6,959 bases of DNA from an uncultured Alphaproteobacteria bacterium (GTDB taxonomy: Bacteria > Pseudomonadota > Alphaproteobacteria > Caulobacterales > Caulobacteraceae). Position numbers and translations under genes: made by a program. The stretch spans positions 1 through 6,959 of the forward strand of contig CAIZKE010000258.1 of assembly GCA_903933475.1 (NCBI GenBank). The letters run 5' to 3'. The notes under the pieces are model-generated. The model was not told the DNA's origin and did not search any database. It was given only the letters and a program-made list of their open reading frames with translations. Positions 6,002 through 6,959 of this stretch are shown here, one piece after another. The first letter of the stretch is position 1. Each line of letters begins with the position of its first letter.

Positions 6002-6385
6002 TCAGGATAGGGGAGGGCCCGTCGAGGGCGGGGGCGGCGCAGCAAGCCCGAGGCCGGGGCGAAGGGTCTCCTGCAGGGCGTAGACCCCTGGGCGCGACTG
6101 GTCGCCAATGGGCGACGAGACCCCTGGTGAGACCGGCGGGACGTCGACGGCGCCAATACCGGCGAAGGCGCAAGGGGCGCCCTTCATTCCCTTCGTGGCG
6201 TCTGTCTCGCCGGACCCGGGGTCCGGCTCCTGGATCCCCTGGCTGGTGCAGAGGGCGTACCCGGAGGGTGAGTCCGGAGCGAGCATATAGCCCGACGGCG
6301 TCAGGACGCGCAGCGTGACGGCGAGCAGGGCCAGCACCAGCCATGCCCGGCATTGCCAGCCTCGCGCGTGAAGGTCCCGCCTCAT
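6002..6385 (-). CDS. DUF2946-like small membrane or exported protein
   Basis: A 127-residue protein (133 if begun at the GTG at 6403). It has a basic N-terminus, one hydrophobic helix, WLVLALLAVTLRVLTPSGYM (residues 15-34), then a Pro/Gly-rich tail with two cysteines in family-like settings: ALCTSQG (44-50, Cys46) and GAPCAFAGIGA (69-79, Cys72). It ends LAAPPPPSTGPP. The order hydrophobic helix, 'TPSGYM', 'CT.QG', 'C.FA.', proline-rich end is what I recognise from DUF2946 proteins, whose function is unknown but which often lie next to TonB receptors and copper-handling genes. The helix may be an uncleaved anchor or a signal peptide. ATG 6385 has only a weak AAGG two bases away, so a leaderless start from the promoter candidate at 6392-6420 is possible; GTG 6403 has AGG nine bases upstream. 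It precedes the receptor by 157 bases and is probably first in the operon. An alternative is a noncoding GC-rich stretch, made less likely by the family pattern. Confidence 0.68.
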   Translation of the reverse strand: MRRDLHARGWQCRAWLVLALLAVTLRVLTPSGYMLAPDSPSGYALCTSQGIQEPDPGSGETDATKGMKGAPCAFAGIGAVDVPPVSPGVSSPIGDQSRPGVYALQETLRPGLGLAAPPPPSTGPPLS

Positions 6386-6391
6386 GACCTT

Positions 6392-6420
6392 TGCATAGCC
6401 CACCTTCGCGGACCTGTCGC
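6392..6420 (-). promoter_or_regulatory. Weak promoter candidate for the DUF2946/receptor/DJ-1 operon
   Basis: On the minus strand GCGACA (6415-6420, four of six to TTGACA) is spaced 17 bases from TATGCA (6392-6397), which also sits in a GCTATG context like the Caulobacter GCTA-type -10. The predicted start would fall about at the ATG at 6385, giving a leaderless message. This would explain the poor ribosome-binding site. It lies in the 66-base gap after the P450 stop; read-through from the P450 gene is the alternative. Confidence 0.3.
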
Positions 6421-6451
6421 CAGATTCCGGGTCAGGCCCCGTCCCGGGTCC

Positions 6452-6959
6452 TCACCCCGCCCCTAACCGCCTCCCCGCCCGGAACCGTACCGGCATGGTC
6501 CGGGGCCCCGAGATGAAGTTGCTGGCCAGCCATTCGGGCGGGGTGGTGCGTTCCACGTCCTCCATCCGCGAGAGCACCTCCACCAGCATGGCGTCGATCT
6601 CGATGCGGGCGATGTGCTGGCCCAGGCACACGTGGGGGCCGTTGCCAAAGGCGATGTGGTCGAGGGGTGCCCGGGCAAGGTCCAGCTGGTCCGCGCGGTC
6701 GAACTGGGCCGGGTCGCGGTTGGCCGAGCCGAAGTACATGACCACCTTGTCGCCCTGGCGGATCGTCTTGCCGCCCAGCTGGGCGTCCTTGCGGGCCGTG
6801 CGCCGCATGTAGATCACCGGGGTGGTCCAGCGCAGCAGCTCCTCCCGGGCGGCGGGCAGACGCGCCGGCAGGTCGGCCTTCAGCCAGGCCAGCTGGTCGG
6901 GATGGTCCAGCATGGCGTCCAGGCCGCTGGCCAGGAGGTTGCGGGTCGTGTCGCCGCCG
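6452..6959 (-). CDS. Cytochrome P450, C-terminal part (5' end beyond the window)
   Basis: The last 168 residues are present. The fragment opens in the I-helix with GGDTTRNLL, the oxygen-activation motif (A/G)Gx(D/E)TT. It then has the K-helix ELLR (fragment residues 40-43, the ExxR pair), PVIYMRRTA (47-55), SANRDPAQFD with the usual NRDP element, and the heme-binding loop FGNGPHVCLG (104-113, Cys111 as thiolate ligand). P450s insert one oxygen atom into organic substrates using electrons from ferredoxin or similar partners. The surrounding sequence recalls the bacterial CYP124/125/142-like group acting on steroids, terpenes and lipids, but the subfamily is only an impression. The soluble form is expected. 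The gene reads toward the DUF2946-like gene and stops 66 bases before its ATG. Confidence 0.93.
   Translation of the reverse strand, partial: GGDTTRNLLASGLDAMLDHPDQLAWLKADLPARLPAAREELLRWTTPVIYMRRTARKDAQLGGKTIRQGDKVVMYFGSANRDPAQFDRADQLDLARAPLDHIAFGNGPHVCLGQHIARIEIDAMLVEVLSRMEDVERTTPPEWLASNFISGPRTMPVRFRAGRRLGAG

Noticed and set aside
1..6959. CRISPR array, tRNA, rRNA, transposase or prophage genes
   Set aside because: No spaced direct repeats, RNA-gene folds or mobile-element proteins were recognised on either strand.

Overview
The window is very GC-rich DNA and every convincing gene lies on the minus strand. Several things point to an alphaproteobacterium of the Caulobacterales type (Caulobacter, Phenylobacterium or Brevundimonas): strong GC bias at third codon positions, a TonB-dependent receptor, a small DUF2946-like protein, a catabolic P450, a GCTA-type -10 element and long empty antisense frames. 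The genus is inference; no rRNA or other marker gene is present.

Layout in the direction of transcription (high to low coordinates): (i) 6452-6959, the C-terminal part of a cytochrome P450 that enters from beyond the right edge. (ii) 1594-6385, a probable operon of four genes: a DUF2946-like small membrane/exported protein (6002-6385), a complete TonB-dependent siderophore-type receptor (3751-5844), an exported DJ-1/PfpI protein with an N-terminal EF-hand-containing region (2442-3725), and a second, Tat-exported DJ-1/PfpI protein resembling isonitrile hydratase (1594-2445). The receptor and the first DJ-1 gene are 25 bp apart, and the two DJ-1 genes overlap by 4 bp (ATGA). (iii) 1178-1593, an intergenic stretch holding a strong hairpin that probably ends the operon, a G-run motif and a likely promoter for the next unit. 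(iv) 1-1177, a PaaI-like hotdog thioesterase coupled by a GTGA overlap to a luciferase-like flavin monooxygenase that runs off the left edge.

The most interesting part is the central operon. An outer-membrane active-transport receptor is joined to two DJ-1-superfamily enzymes. Both carry export signals (one Sec, one Tat), and both keep the Asp and Cys-Thr residues of the isonitrile hydratase branch. DUF2946 genes often sit beside copper-related and TonB-receptor genes. A testable idea is that the operon takes up a small metal-binding compound, possibly a copper-binding isonitrile, and modifies or breaks it down in the periplasm. The layout and motifs are seen in the sequence; the substrate is inference. 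The flanking P450, thioesterase and monooxygenase look like ordinary lipid or xenobiotic catabolism genes and need not be related.
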